Below are positions 45,805-54,955 of a stretch of DNA of 64,000 bases, in pieces. This DNA is from Streptomyces zinciresistens K42. GTDB taxonomy: Bacteria; Actinomycetota; Actinomycetes; Streptomycetales; Streptomycetaceae. Below the pieces are notes generated by a model, which was not told where the DNA came from, did no database searches, and saw nothing but the letters and a program-made list of their open reading frames with translations. The stretch's first letter is position 1, and each line of letters opens with the position of its first letter. A program made the translations under genes and the position numbers. The stretch covers positions 34,132-98,131 of the forward strand of contig NZ_AGBF01000008.1 in NCBI RefSeq assembly GCF_000225525.1, read 5' to 3'.

Positions 45805-47537
45805 TCCCGCGCGTCCACACCAGGGGCAGGCGCACCATCGGCCTGCTCCACTACCTGTACGGGCCCGGCACGCACGAGGAGCACATCGACCCGCACCTGG
45901 TGGCCGCCTGGGACGGCCTTGCCCCCGATCCCGGCCGAGACCCCGACGCCACGTACGGCGATCTCCAGCGGCTGCTCGACCAGCCGGTCATGGCCATGCC
46001 CGAGAGCCGGCGGCCCGCCGAGCACGTGTGGCACCTGTCGGTACGCGCCACCCCCGAGGACCCGGTCCTGTCGGACGAGCAGTGGGGCGAGATAGCCCGC
46101 AGGATGGTCGCCGCCACCGGTATCGCCCCCGACGGCGACGACGCCGCCTGCCGCTGGGCGGCCGTCCGGCACGCCGACGACCACATCCACATCATCGCCA
46201 CCATCGTCCGCGAGGACGGCCGCCAGGCCCGCCTTCGCCAGGACGGCAAACGCTCCCAGGCCGAAGCCCGCAAGATCGAGAACGACTACGGGCTGCGCCG
46301 CCTCCACGCCGGCGACGGCACCGCCGCCCAGCGGCCCACCAGCGCCGAACGCCACAAAGCCCAACGGGAAGACCGCAAGCGCACCGCGCGTGAGGAACTG
46401 CGCGAGACCGTACGCCGCGCCGTCGCCGGCACCACCTCCACGGAGGAGTTCTTCGACCGCCTGGCCGCCGCCGGCCTGCTGATCCGCAAGCGCGTCGCGC
46501 CCTCCGGCGACCTGCTCGGCTACAAGGTCGCCCTGCCCGACGACCGCAACGGTGAGAAGGAGCCGGTGTTCTACGCGGGCTCCACGCTCGCGCCCGATCT
46601 GTCCCTGCCCCGCATCCGTGAACGCTGGGCGCTGCCCGCGGAGGCCGCTTCGGCGGACGGCTCAGGGCGGGAGCAGCCGGTCCTGCCGGACGTGACCGGT
46701 CCCGCGTTCGCGCGGCGCCGAGCCTCCGCCGCCACCTGGCAGGCCCTCATGATCATCGATCACGGTGATGACGGCGCGGCAGCTGCCCAGATCGCCGCAG
46801 CGGGTGAAGTCCTGGACGCGCTCGCCAAGACCTCCGCCGCCCACACCCGCGCTGAACTCCGCGAAGCGGCCTTCGCATTCGAGCGGGCCAGCCGCTCCCA
46901 CGTGAGGGCCGTACGCGGGCATGACCGCGCCCTGCGCCAGGCCGCCCGCGACCTCGTCCACAGCGGCCCAGCCCTCGGTCGCGGCGAAGACGGCGCCACC
47001 ACCGCGATGCTCATCGACATGGCCTTCTTCCTCGCCATCGCCACCGCGAACTGGCACGCGAAGAAGCACCACAGCCAGCAGGCCGCAGCCGCCCGACAAA
47101 CCGCCGAGCATCTGCGCGCCGCCTACCAGGCCGCCGCGGGGGAGCCCATGGCCGCACTGGGCCAGCGAGGCCAGCGCCTGGCCCCGCGCGTCCGGCAGCG
47201 GCAGGCCGACCTTGTTCGCCACGTGCTACCGGAGCTGGCAGAACGGATCCGGGCCGAGGACGGTTGGTCCGCACTGGCCACCACCCTCGACGACGCCCGG
47301 AGGGCTGGCCACGACCCGGCAGCTCTGCTGGCTGACGCTGCCCGGCGGCGCGAGCTCGGCACCGCCACCTCCATCAGCGACGTCCTCGTCTGGCGCCTGC
47401 GCCGCAGCGCCCACCTGCCCGCCCTACCCGAAAGCTCCCACGAGGCACTCGCCCAAGGCAGTCACCGCCAGAAGCCCTCAGTGCCCAACACGCCGCTGAG
47501 GCAGGACACCGCGAACTATTCCGGCCGCCGCCGCTGA
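45801..47537 (+). CDS. MOB-type relaxase (HUH endonuclease)
   Basis: A 578-residue conjugative relaxase. GTG 45801 overlaps the mobC stop. Near residues 100-135, AAVRHADDHIHIIATI is the histidine triad (motif III) of HUH relaxases; the N-terminal region with RRTIGLLHYLYGPG should hold the catalytic Tyr. Long charged helical sequence fills the C-terminus. With mobC and the putative oriT, this makes the element mobilisable. It lacks a helicase domain. Confidence 0.9.
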   Translation: MIPRVHTRGRRTIGLLHYLYGPGTHEEHIDPHLVAAWDGLAPDPGRDPDATYGDLQRLLDQPVMAMPESRRPAEHVWHLSVRATPEDPVLSDEQWGEIARRMVAATGIAPDGDDAACRWAAVRHADDHIHIIATIVREDGRQARLRQDGKRSQAEARKIENDYGLRRLHAGDGTAAQRPTSAERHKAQREDRKRTAREELRETVRRAVAGTTSTEEFFDRLAAAGLLIRKRVAPSGDLLGYKVALPDDRNGEKEPVFYAGSTLAPDLSLPRIRERWALPAEAASADGSGREQPVLPDVTGPAFARRRASAATWQALMIIDHGDDGAAAAQIAAAGEVLDALAKTSAAHTRAELREAAFAFERASRSHVRAVRGHDRALRQAARDLVHSGPALGRGEDGATTAMLIDMAFFLAIATANWHAKKHHSQQAAAARQTAEHLRAAYQAAAGEPMAALGQRGQRLAPRVRQRQADLVRHVLPELAERIRAEDGWSALATTLDDARRAGHDPAALLADAARRRELGTATSISDVLVWRLRRSAHLPALPESSHEALAQGSHRQKPSVPNTPLRQDTANYSGRRR

Positions 47538-47544
47538 CCGGAAA

Positions 47545-47587
47545 GCGACGCAACATAGCCGACGATCGCCGGTTGGGCAAACCGGCG
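47545..47587. promoter_or_regulatory. Operator/promoter box, right copy of the 43-bp inverted pair
   Basis: The reverse complement matches the 41473 box at 39 of 43 bases; the dyad arms CGCCGGTT/AACCGGCG are exact and only the spacer (TGCCC for TGGTT) and one flanking base differ. It lies just before the gene at 47640, in the same relation as the left copy to xre, so both probably answer to the same regulator. Confidence 0.7.
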
Positions 47588-47639
47588 GTTCTCCGGACCA
47601 TTTATGTCTCACCCGCCCACTCCCAGGAGGAACTCCCGC

Positions 47640-48020
47640 ATGCCCAACACCCAAGCACGACCGGAGATCGTCGTCCTGCTCTGCGACACGGACGTCGAGC
47701 GCCGGCTAGAGACCGGCAAGTGGTACCACCTCGACGGGCGCCCGTTCAGCAAGGACGAGCAGAGCCTCATCCGCAAGGTCACTCGCGACGATTTCGCAGA
47801 GGCTAGGACGCAGCACAAGCGCTACGAGGACTACCGGCGCACGATGGACGAAGCTCCGGATGCCCTCGACCAGTTTCTGGCCCCGTTCTGGGAGCGGCTC
47901 GCCGTGAAGAGGCTCGGCAACGTCGTCGAGCTCATGAATGAGGACGAGCGAGCCGAGCTCGATCACCTCCTCGGGCTCATCGTCGACCCAATCCGCCCCT
48001 TCACCCCCTACGCCTTCTGA
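47640..48020 (+). CDS. Hypothetical protein under the shared operator
   Basis: A 126-residue protein from ATG 47640 with AGGAGGAAC nine bases upstream. It reads IVVLLCDTDVERRLETGKWYHLDGRPFSKDEQ and ends in ELDHLLGLIVDPIRPFTPYAF. The middle (RYEDYRRTMDEAPDALDQFL) is acidic and helical. No family is recognised. Because a copy of the element's operator box lies upstream, it is probably part of the element's regulated set. Confidence 0.75.
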   Translation: MPNTQARPEIVVLLCDTDVERRLETGKWYHLDGRPFSKDEQSLIRKVTRDDFAEARTQHKRYEDYRRTMDEAPDALDQFLAPFWERLAVKRLGNVVELMNEDERAELDHLLGLIVDPIRPFTPYAF

Positions 48021-48225
48021 CCCTGGACCCCGCGCCGATACGTACCCAACGCGCTGGTGACCGACTCCAAAGACCGATCCGGCATCTGACACAGAGGCGT
48101 GTGCGTCCCATGCGATAGCCGGTAGGACTCGTCACGCCGAACGAAGCACCAGGCATGGAGGCGGACCGCTCTCAACAACCTCAGACCGTGACGCACGAGG
48201 ACGCCGACCAGGGCACAGCAGCATG

Positions 48226-48257
48226 AAGCCGGGCCTCCCCGAGGGGAGGCCCGGCTT
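48226..48257. terminator. Strong bidirectional terminator
   Basis: A 15-bp perfect stem (AAGCCGGGCCTCCCC/GGGGAGGCCCGGCTT) around GA, followed by TCTATG on the plus strand; placed between the 47640 gene and the convergent DUF317-like gene. Confidence 0.9.
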
Positions 48258-48275
48258 CTATGTGTTGGATGGCCC

Positions 48276-49169
48276 TCAGCCGGCTGGAGCGCGCAGGAGC
48301 CGGTCATGGGTGCTCTCCGGCACCACCCGACGCAGCACCGGTGCGCTGGAACTGAGGGAATCGGCGAAGGCGGCGACGAGGTCGTGCGGCACGCTGGGGC
48401 CGAAGGACGCCGCCCACAGGTAGCCCGCTCCGAGCACCGGCTCCGCCCACGCCTGCCACCCAGCCATGGCCGCCTCGTCCGCCTCAGCCACCAGCGCGAG
48501 TGGCTCGCCATCCTGGATGAGGGGCGGCACCTCGCCGAGGCGGACGTGGGAGGCGAACGTCGGGTCCACCGCTCCCGTGCCGGGCTGGTCTACGTCACGC
48601 AGCCACCCGTGCGCCGTAACCGCGTCGAGGACCACCTCGGGGCCACCGAGCGGCATGGCCGGCTGATCGCGGGCGTCGAGCGCGTCGAGGAAGGTGCCGA
48701 GGACCTCTCCCGGCACATCGGGGGTGAAGTAGGCCAACCACTGGGCGAGCGGGCTGCTCGGGTCCGAACGAGCGGACACCTGCCAGGCGATCGGCAGGTT
48801 CCCCAGGTGGAACGGCTCGTCCGGCAAGACCCACTGCGCCCACCGCAGGGAGTCGGGACTGATGTGCAGGACGGTGCTGCGCAGGACCTGTCGGTCCTCC
48901 AGCGCCTCGTCCGGCTGCTGGCGCCCGCGGACGATCGTCAGGCTCGTCCAGCCGAGGCCGGCGAGCGTATCGGCGACAGCGTCGTACAGACGCCCGTCGT
49001 CACCGGCCAGGTGCCGTGGACCGACCCAGTACGCGGACGGGACGTTCGTCGGGCTGGGTGGGCCGATCGGGAAGTCGGGATGCAGGTACCCCTCCAAGAG
49101 CTTGGTGATTTTGATGCCGCTAGCGCGGACGTCGAGGGTGCCCGAGGGGCTGGAGCCTCTGGCAGTCAC
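48276..49169 (-). CDS. DUF317-like protein
   Basis: A 297-residue protein, GTG 49169 overlapping the upstream stop (GTGA). It has YWVGPRHLAGDDGRLYDAV, and HISPDSLRWAQW then PIAWQVSARSDPSSPLAQWLAYFTPDVPGEVLGTFLDAL, the repeated DUF317 pattern (W..A.....P..W...F...TP.E....F..AL) common in Streptomyces accessory DNA. Function unknown. Confidence 0.8.
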   Translation of the reverse strand: MTARGSSPSGTLDVRASGIKITKLLEGYLHPDFPIGPPSPTNVPSAYWVGPRHLAGDDGRLYDAVADTLAGLGWTSLTIVRGRQQPDEALEDRQVLRSTVLHISPDSLRWAQWVLPDEPFHLGNLPIAWQVSARSDPSSPLAQWLAYFTPDVPGEVLGTFLDALDARDQPAMPLGGPEVVLDAVTAHGWLRDVDQPGTGAVDPTFASHVRLGEVPPLIQDGEPLALVAEADEAAMAGWQAWAEPVLGAGYLWAASFGPSVPHDLVAAFADSLSSSAPVLRRVVPESTHDRLLRAPAG

Positions 49170-49519
49170 AACTGCTGGGACGTCTCCAGTACGTGAGCAA
49201 CAGCGGCGGCGACGACATCGGCCGGCGTCTCGGTGTCGAAGGACATCTGGTAGCCGCGCACCTTGGCCGTACCGGTGACGGCGATCTTCCATCCCTCGCC
49301 GTCGGTGCCAGGGCGCCCGAGCGGGAACCATCCAAGGTAGAAGCGACCGTCCTTCGAATTGACGTGTACGTCCGCGCGGTCGTCCACGACCAGGTGGAAG
49401 TCGTCGGCGGAGAACTGATCTATCACGAGCGTGGCCTGGCCCGGACCGAGCAGCCACTCGCGCAGCCGCAGGGCCTCAACAGTGGTGGAAAATCCGGGCC
49501 CCTGGGGCGCCGCAGTCAC
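49166..49519 (-). CDS. Small DUF317-associated protein
   Basis: A 117-residue protein. GTG 49519 has GAGGTGA six bases upstream. It reads TTVEALRLREWLLGPGQATLVIDQFSADDFHLVVDDRADVHVNSKDGRFYLGWFPLGRPG, a beta-rich fold seen beside DUF317 proteins. It is coupled to the DUF317-like gene and probably works with it. Function unknown. Confidence 0.75.
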   Translation of the reverse strand: MTAAPQGPGFSTTVEALRLREWLLGPGQATLVIDQFSADDFHLVVDDRADVHVNSKDGRFYLGWFPLGRPGTDGEGWKIAVTGTAKVRGYQMSFDTETPADVVAAAVAHVLETSQQL

Positions 49520-49709
49520 AGACAATCACCTCTCTGACCTGGGTGCTTCGCGAGAAGGTCGTCCAGGTTCACATGCCGCTGCCGCATTGGCCAGTCATTC
49601 GTGGATCTTCGCTGTCTGCCCCCGGCGAACTGAGACGCAGAGGGCGAGACATCGCAGTCGCACAGAGAAAGAGCGTGCGCGCGGCGGGGACAGTGCTGAT
49701 AGTTGCCGC

Positions 49710-50414
49710 ATGGATGCGATCGAGGCCGCACGCGCTGTCGTAGAGGAACATCACCCCGAAGCACGAGCCGCGTTCCTGGGCGGCAGCGTCGTGACCGGCC
49801 GCCGAACGGCCACTTCGGACCTCGACGTCGTGGTCCTGCTCCACGGCGCCCCAGCCCCCTACCGGGCGAGCCTCCAGTACGCCGACTGGCCAGTGGAGAT
49901 GTTCGTTCACACCGAGGCGACGTGGCACGCCTACGTCGAAAGGGAGCTGCGCAAGCGCCGGTCACCGCTGCTGTGGATGTGTGCCGACGGGCTGCTGCTC
50001 TTCGACACCGACGGACTCGGAGCCCGCCTCGCCGCACAGGCCCGGAAGCTGACCGCCGCCGGACCACCCCCGGTGTCGTCGGAAGAGATCGACGACCGCC
50101 GCTACGCGATCACCGACCTCCTCGACGACCTCGCGGGAAGCGACGACCAGAGCGAGCGGCTGTTCATCGCGACCGAACTGGTGCGACGCACCGGTGAGCT
50201 GGCACTGGCCGTTGGCGGTTCGTGGGATGGCGGTGGGAAGTGGCTGGCACGCCGCCTTGAGACAACCGCGCCAGGGGTCAGCACACGCCTCCACCACGGC
50301 CTACAGGAGGTACTGGACGGGAGAGTCGAGACCCTCGAGGCCGTCGTGGACGAGGTGCTCGGGCAGACCGGTGGCCGGTTGTGGTTCGGCTACAAGCGTG
50401 TCGGGGCGCCCTGA
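49710..50414 (+). CDS. Nucleotidyltransferase-domain protein
   Basis: A 234-residue protein. FLGGSVVTGRRTATSDLDVVVLL is the GS-x10-DxD signature of the DNA polymerase beta-like nucleotidyltransferase fold. Both metal Asp residues are present. The C-terminus is helical. No ribosome site precedes ATG 49710; a GATAGT element sits just 6 bases before, so the mRNA may be leaderless. It could modify a small molecule or nucleotide; no target is evident. Confidence 0.85.
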   Translation: MDAIEAARAVVEEHHPEARAAFLGGSVVTGRRTATSDLDVVVLLHGAPAPYRASLQYADWPVEMFVHTEATWHAYVERELRKRRSPLLWMCADGLLLFDTDGLGARLAAQARKLTAAGPPPVSSEEIDDRRYAITDLLDDLAGSDDQSERLFIATELVRRTGELALAVGGSWDGGGKWLARRLETTAPGVSTRLHHGLQEVLDGRVETLEAVVDEVLGQTGGRLWFGYKRVGAP

Positions 50415-50462
50415 GCGATCCCGCGCTGCGGACGTCGCAACGTCTATTCCTCCACGTGCAGA

Positions 50463-51416
50463 TCACGCGATCGACAGCAAATCCCGAGTCTCCTCGGCGC
50501 ACCCCCACGACAGCGTGACGCCAGCACCTCCGTGCCCGTAGTTGTGCACGACCACGGTGCCGTCCTCCCCCACCTCTTCCTCCACACGGACCCTGGCGCG
50601 GGTCGGTCGAGCGCCGACCCGGTGCTCCAGGACACGGGCCTGGGCGAGTCGGGGCTCGACCTCGGCACAGCGGGCGAAGATACCGGCCGCCGCCTTGTCA
50701 TCGGGGGCCAGATCGCCCTCGCCGTCGATCGCTGTGCCGCCCAGGACGACGGTGTCGCCGTGAGGATAGAAGCACAGCAGATTGGGCGAGAGACCGGCGT
50801 CCTCGGAGAAGAACTCGGTCAGCCCGGGGTTGGTCACGACGACGTGCTGGCCGCGGATGGGCCGGAGGCCAGGGTCCGGAACCAGGTCGCGTGCGCCAAG
50901 GCCCGCGCAGTTGACGATCACCGAAGCCGGACCGACGTCCGATAGCGAAGTCAGCCGTCGCCGCTCGACCACACCCCGGGCATCGCGGAGCCGGCGCAGG
51001 AGGTAGTCGAGGTAGGTGGGCATGTCGATCAGTGGCACGCTGAACCGGTAGCCCGCGGTGAACCCGGCCGGGAGTTCGGCCCGCTCGCACGGTCGGAAAC
51101 CCGGCAAAGTGGTGGCCCAGTCCGGCGCGGCTTCGGCCGTACGGGACGCCTCGATGCCACTGGTGAGCCGAACGCCCGTCGTCGGGTCCTGGGCCAGCTC
51201 CCGGAAGATCTCCAAGGACTGTTGTCCCCACTGGTCGACCTTGTCCTTCGGCTCGACCAGGTAAAGCCCCCACATCGCCCCGGCCGCCAGCGACGTGACA
51301 CCAGGCACCTGCTCGGCGATCACGTATACCGAAGCCCCGGCCTCGGCGAGAACGACGGCCGTGGTGAGCCCAGCCACCCCAGCCCCGACAATGACAACGC
51401 GCTCCCCTGCGGTCAT
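50463..51416 (-). CDS. FAD-dependent D-amino-acid oxidase-like protein
   Basis: A 317-residue flavoprotein. VVIVGAGVAGLTTAVVLAEAGASV is the FAD Rossmann motif, and VGARPTRARVRVEEE with VVHNYGHGGAGVTLSWG is the C-terminal signature of D-amino-acid oxidases; the Arg that binds the substrate carboxylate is present. ATG 51416 has TTAGGGT close upstream, which hints at a leaderless transcript. May oxidise a D-amino acid or related amine. It follows the TPR regulator on the same strand. Confidence 0.9.
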   Translation of the reverse strand: MTAGERVVIVGAGVAGLTTAVVLAEAGASVYVIAEQVPGVTSLAAGAMWGLYLVEPKDKVDQWGQQSLEIFRELAQDPTTGVRLTSGIEASRTAEAAPDWATTLPGFRPCERAELPAGFTAGYRFSVPLIDMPTYLDYLLRRLRDARGVVERRRLTSLSDVGPASVIVNCAGLGARDLVPDPGLRPIRGQHVVVTNPGLTEFFSEDAGLSPNLLCFYPHGDTVVLGGTAIDGEGDLAPDDKAAAGIFARCAEVEPRLAQARVLEHRVGARPTRARVRVEEEVGEDGTVVVHNYGHGGAGVTLSWGCAEETRDLLSIA

Positions 51417-51426
51417 GAACCTGACC

Positions 51427-52872
51427 CTAACGGCCGGGTTGCGTTGATGGGGCGTGTTGGGCGAGGGCGTTCTCCAAGGCTGGCAGGAAGCCGCGCACGT
51501 GAGGGTTGCGCTGTCGGCGGCGGAGGTCGGCGGCAAGCTGGTGGAGCAGCGCCGCGCTGCGAGGCGAGCGGACGGCATCAAGGCGGTCGGCGGCGATCTG
51601 ACCGATCTCGCAGGCTGCCTCCAGGTCTCCGTGCGCGCTGTGTCCCAGGGCCAGCCAGGCTCCCTCGAACATGGCTCGGCGCTGGCTGGGGTCGCCGCGC
51701 GGGACGTCGTACGCCCCGGATCTCAGCATCTCGGTCCCTTGGGCGAGGAAGCGGCGGCTCTTCTTTCCGCTCTCCGTCTTCTGCTGTGCACGACCCATCT
51801 GGATGAGGCCGTAACCGGCCTGACAGTCCAGGTGGTTGTCGGTAAGGAAATACATCCAGCGGGGCTCTTCTTGTCCGCCGTCCCGCCTTGCGATCAGTTC
51901 GCGGGCAGCGCCACGAGTGTGGGCGAAGTCGTTGTCACGGCCGGCGGCGGCGTACGCGTAGGCAAGCCGGGACAGGACGGACGCCCGGACGGCCAGCGGG
52001 GCGGCGTCACTCGCACGGCGGGCGGCCTCTCCGAGAGCGATGGCGTCCGCGGGGTGTCCTCGACTCGCCGCCTGGAAGGAGAGGTCGCCCAGGATATGGG
52101 CGCACAGGGGAAGATCGTTTACCTGATGCGCGGCCCGGAGCGCCGTGACGAAGTAGCGCTGCGCCAGTCCGTGATCGGCCGCGTCGAAGGCCATCCAGCC
52201 GGCCAGCTGGCCGATCTCCGCGAGCGCGCGGATCAGACGGCTCGCGACAGCTGGAGAGTGGCGGCCTTCGCGAATCAGCAGCCCGACAGCCCGGAACTGT
52301 GCTCCGACGTAAGGCAGATGACGTGCCCCTCCGTGCTCGTCGTCGAGCAACTGGAGCATGGGAAGGTGCTGCTCGACCTGGTCCACGAGCGGGTCGGTGC
52401 CGAGCGACGACGTCATTCGGGGCGTGTACTGACCGCGTCCCGCGGTACCGTCGAGGTACTGGGCGACGATCGCGAGGAGTCCCGCGCCCGAGATCGCGAG
52501 GAACCGGCGACGGTCGACGAGCCCTCCCATCACCCAGTCCTCCACGATCGCCTCCATGCCCTGCGCGGTCCAAGGCCGCGCGAGATCCGTGTCCGCGGGG
52601 ACCAGCGCTGACGAGTCGCCCACACGGCCCTGCCACAGTTCGGCCACCGAGACATTCCTACCCAGCTCCTGGGAGAGCACGTAGGCGGCCATCATCGGCA
52701 ATGGCGAGCGCGGCAGGGAGCCGGCGTCCCGCCAGTGGTACGGCGCCGACTCGGCCACCGTCCCCGCGCCGAAGACCCGGTTGAGCTTGCGAGCGAGCGC
52801 CTTCGGGCTCCACCCGAGTTCGTCGAGGCACCCCGCCAGTACGACATTGGGCTCGCCTGTCTGCGGTGCCAC
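51427..52872 (-). CDS. Transcriptional regulator with HTH and TPR-like repeats
   Basis: A 481-residue protein. Residues 1-70 form a Cro/CI-like HTH (LDELGWSPKALARKLNRVF); the rest is helical with TPR-like repeats (ALAEIGQLAGWMAFDAADHGLAQRYFVTALRAA; GDLEAACEIGQIAADRLDAV), similar in layout to NsdA-like and other developmental regulators of Streptomyces. A membrane-like segment (FLAISGAGLLAIVAQYL) lies near 130. It is divergent from the RsbW-like gene and may control the neighbouring cluster. Confidence 0.85.
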   Translation of the reverse strand: MAPQTGEPNVVLAGCLDELGWSPKALARKLNRVFGAGTVAESAPYHWRDAGSLPRSPLPMMAAYVLSQELGRNVSVAELWQGRVGDSSALVPADTDLARPWTAQGMEAIVEDWVMGGLVDRRRFLAISGAGLLAIVAQYLDGTAGRGQYTPRMTSSLGTDPLVDQVEQHLPMLQLLDDEHGGARHLPYVGAQFRAVGLLIREGRHSPAVASRLIRALAEIGQLAGWMAFDAADHGLAQRYFVTALRAAHQVNDLPLCAHILGDLSFQAASRGHPADAIALGEAARRASDAAPLAVRASVLSRLAYAYAAAGRDNDFAHTRGAARELIARRDGGQEEPRWMYFLTDNHLDCQAGYGLIQMGRAQQKTESGKKSRRFLAQGTEMLRSGAYDVPRGDPSQRRAMFEGAWLALGHSAHGDLEAACEIGQIAADRLDAVRSPRSAALLHQLAADLRRRQRNPHVRGFLPALENALAQHAPSTQPGR

Positions 52873-53075
52873 GTGCGACCGCCCTTCGCTCCAGTGGTTC
52901 GTCCATCACTTCACGGGCCCCATGGTGATGCCCCTGGACGGGCGATTCACCACCGTCGCATGGAAGTTGACCGAGTTGACCCACTGATCGGGTCCTGTCT
53001 GACCGTCCCTCTGGTGTGTTCTTGGATCCCGGCGGAGGCGCCCGTCTTCCGAGCCGACGGAGAAAGAGGTGGGCC

Positions 53076-53600
53076 TTGAGACAGCAAACGAGCACCTCCC
53101 CAGGTCGACCGGGCGGTGTGCTGGACCGTGACGCCGGACGACCAACCTCCGCCCCCAGAAGCGGGCTTGTCGCTGGAGACGGCACGACCACCCTGATCAC
53201 GGATCTGCCGTACGGACCGAAAGCGGCCGAGGTCGCCCGGGACGCCGTGACGCTGGCACTGCGTGGCACTGAGACGGACGTACTTGCCGATGCCCGCCTG
53301 ATCGGGTCGGAGCTCGCGACGAACGCCTTCGTCTCGGGCAGTCCGCCGTTGGTTCTGTGCGTCGACCGCAGGAGTCTGGCCAGTGGCGGCCTGGAGGTCG
53401 AGATCACCGTCACCGACGGCGGCTGTTCCCGACCCGCGCCTGCTACTCCTACCGCTCCTGAAGAGCAGGCCGAATCAGGACGGGGACTGGTCATCGTCGA
53501 TGCCTTGGCCGACGCCTGGTCGCTGACCACTGGCACCCACGGCTCTCGTGCCTGGTGCCGGCTCGCCCACAGGCCGCGCTCTTCGTCCGCAGGCGCCTGA
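53076..53600 (+). CDS. RsbW/SpoIIAB-like anti-sigma kinase (HATPase)
   Basis: A 174-residue GHKL ATPase from TTG 53076 with AAAGAGGTG upstream. LIGSELATNAF is the N-box, VTDGGC the G1-like motif and GRGLVIVDALAD the G2-like motif, as in Streptomyces ATP-binding regulators paired with HTH proteins. Residues 1-45 are disordered. It may work with the divergent TPR regulator. It leads into the biosynthetic operon, 44 bases before the glycosyltransferase start. Confidence 0.85.
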   Translation: MRQQTSTSPGRPGGVLDRDAGRPTSAPRSGLVAGDGTTTLITDLPYGPKAAEVARDAVTLALRGTETDVLADARLIGSELATNAFVSGSPPLVLCVDRRSLASGGLEVEITVTDGGCSRPAPATPTAPEEQAESGRGLVIVDALADAWSLTTGTHGSRAWCRLAHRPRSSSAGA

Positions 53601-53644
53601 TGTCCATGCCTGCCCAAGCCCGTCCTCCAAGGAGGCACCACACA

Positions 53645-54955
53645 GTGCGCATCGACCATGCGACTGCCCCACCCTCACCCACGGCTGTACCGGAGGCCGA
53701 TCGCCAGCCCAGGGTCGTCGTCGCTCTCCACGAGGGCTTCTACGGCGCGGAGTCGGGCACCGGCTTCAGCAACCGCGCCTTCCTCACGGCACTGGCCCGG
53801 CTCCTGCCGGCAGGCCGCCTCTCAGTGATCACGCCGCACGTGCCCGAGAGCGCGAGAGCGCACGATCAGCGGTGGGCCGGCGAGGTGCGGCAGATGCTGC
53901 GACAGGCCGCAGCCGAGGTCATCACGATCCCGAAGGTCAACGCGCCGCCGGACTCGGTCCGCGGCTCGGTTCAGCTGTGCGACCTGGCTGGCGAGGCGGC
54001 CATCCGCATCGCCGCGCGGGCGGGCCGGTGCCTCCTCGTCGGCCTCGACATCCCGTTCCTCGGGCTCGCGCCCTACACGTCGCCGACCACGGACCTGCTG
54101 CTCGTGCCCCGCTCCACGACCGCGCTGACGCGGCCTAAGGACGTCTCCCGCGTCCGCTGGGAGCGGGACGCCCTGCGGGCGGCGACACTCCGAGGTGCGC
54201 GCGTCGGGGCTATCTCCTCCCACATGCGAGGCCACCTCGTCGTCAACTACGCCGTCCCTCGGTCGAGCATCGTGAGCATCCCTAACGGGCTGATCCGTGA
54301 GGAGATGGTCAGGCCGGCCACGGCTCTGCCGCTGCCTTTCAAGGCCCGCGCCGGGTTCCTTCTCGCCATGGGCCGCGCAGTCCCGACGAAAGGCTTCGAA
54401 GATCTCCTGGAGGCGTTGCGCCTGCTGAAGGAACGCGGTGTCCCCGTTCCTCACCTGATGCTGGCTGCCGTTACCTCGGAGAAACACCAGCATCTCTCCT
54501 CGTACCAGCAGGACCTGGCGGCACACATCCGCGCGCACGGCCTGGACGCGACTCTGATCAATCGCTTCACCCCCGCGATCCGTGCCTGGCTGCACAGCCC
54601 GGCCCTGCGCGCTGTCATCGTTCCCTCTCGCGAGGAACCCTTCGGCCGGATACCCCTGGAGGCGTTCGCAGCCGGTGCGGGCCCGGTGGTCGCGACCACG
54701 GCCGGCGGCCTGGCACAGACCGTCATCGACGGCGAGACCGGCTTCACGGCCGCACCGCAAGACCCCAGGTCCCTGGCCTCCGCCCTGCACCGGGCCCTGA
54801 CCGTCCTGCCCCGAGAACGCGATCGGCTCCGGAGCGCCGGGGCGGCCCTGGTGCGCTCCCGCCACGACTACGAGGCCAGCGTCGGTTCCGTCATGGACCG
54901 CATCGCCCCTTGGACGCTGGCGCGGTCAGCCACCGCGGAGGGCCGCCTGCGATGA
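53645..54955 (+). CDS. GT4-family glycosyltransferase
   Basis: A 436-residue glycosyltransferase. GTG 53645 is chosen because AAGGAGG lies 9 bases upstream; ATG 53600 lacks a site. N-terminal domain: VVVALHEGFYGAESGTGFSNRAFL (acceptor side). C-terminal Rossmann: GFLLAMGRAVPTKGFEDLLEAL and REEPFGRIPLEAFAAGAGPVVAT, the Ex7E nucleotide-sugar signature. Cytoplasmic transfer of a sugar to an unknown acceptor. Its stop overlaps the dehydrogenase start (ATGA). First enzyme of the operon. Confidence 0.9.
   Translation: MRIDHATAPPSPTAVPEADRQPRVVVALHEGFYGAESGTGFSNRAFLTALARLLPAGRLSVITPHVPESARAHDQRWAGEVRQMLRQAAAEVITIPKVNAPPDSVRGSVQLCDLAGEAAIRIAARAGRCLLVGLDIPFLGLAPYTSPTTDLLLVPRSTTALTRPKDVSRVRWERDALRAATLRGARVGAISSHMRGHLVVNYAVPRSSIVSIPNGLIREEMVRPATALPLPFKARAGFLLAMGRAVPTKGFEDLLEALRLLKERGVPVPHLMLAAVTSEKHQHLSSYQQDLAAHIRAHGLDATLINRFTPAIRAWLHSPALRAVIVPSREEPFGRIPLEAFAAGAGPVVATTAGGLAQTVIDGETGFTAAPQDPRSLASALHRALTVLPRERDRLRSAGAALVRSRHDYEASVGSVMDRIAPWTLARSATAEGRLR

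Noticed and set aside
49520..49600. Short minus-strand frame ending VNLDDLLAKHPGQRGDCL before the 49519 start
   Set aside because: It ends with a TGA overlapping the next GTG, but there is no recognisable body upstream; could be a gene remnant, not supported enough to list.
50471..50485. Short match to the tRNA-Pro 3' region (GCAAATCCCG) as a possible attR
   Set aside because: The identity is limited to about nine bases and it is inside the D-amino-acid-oxidase gene.
53600..53644. Earlier ATG start for the first glycosyltransferase
   Set aside because: No ribosome site, whereas GTG 53645 has AAGGAGG at ideal distance.
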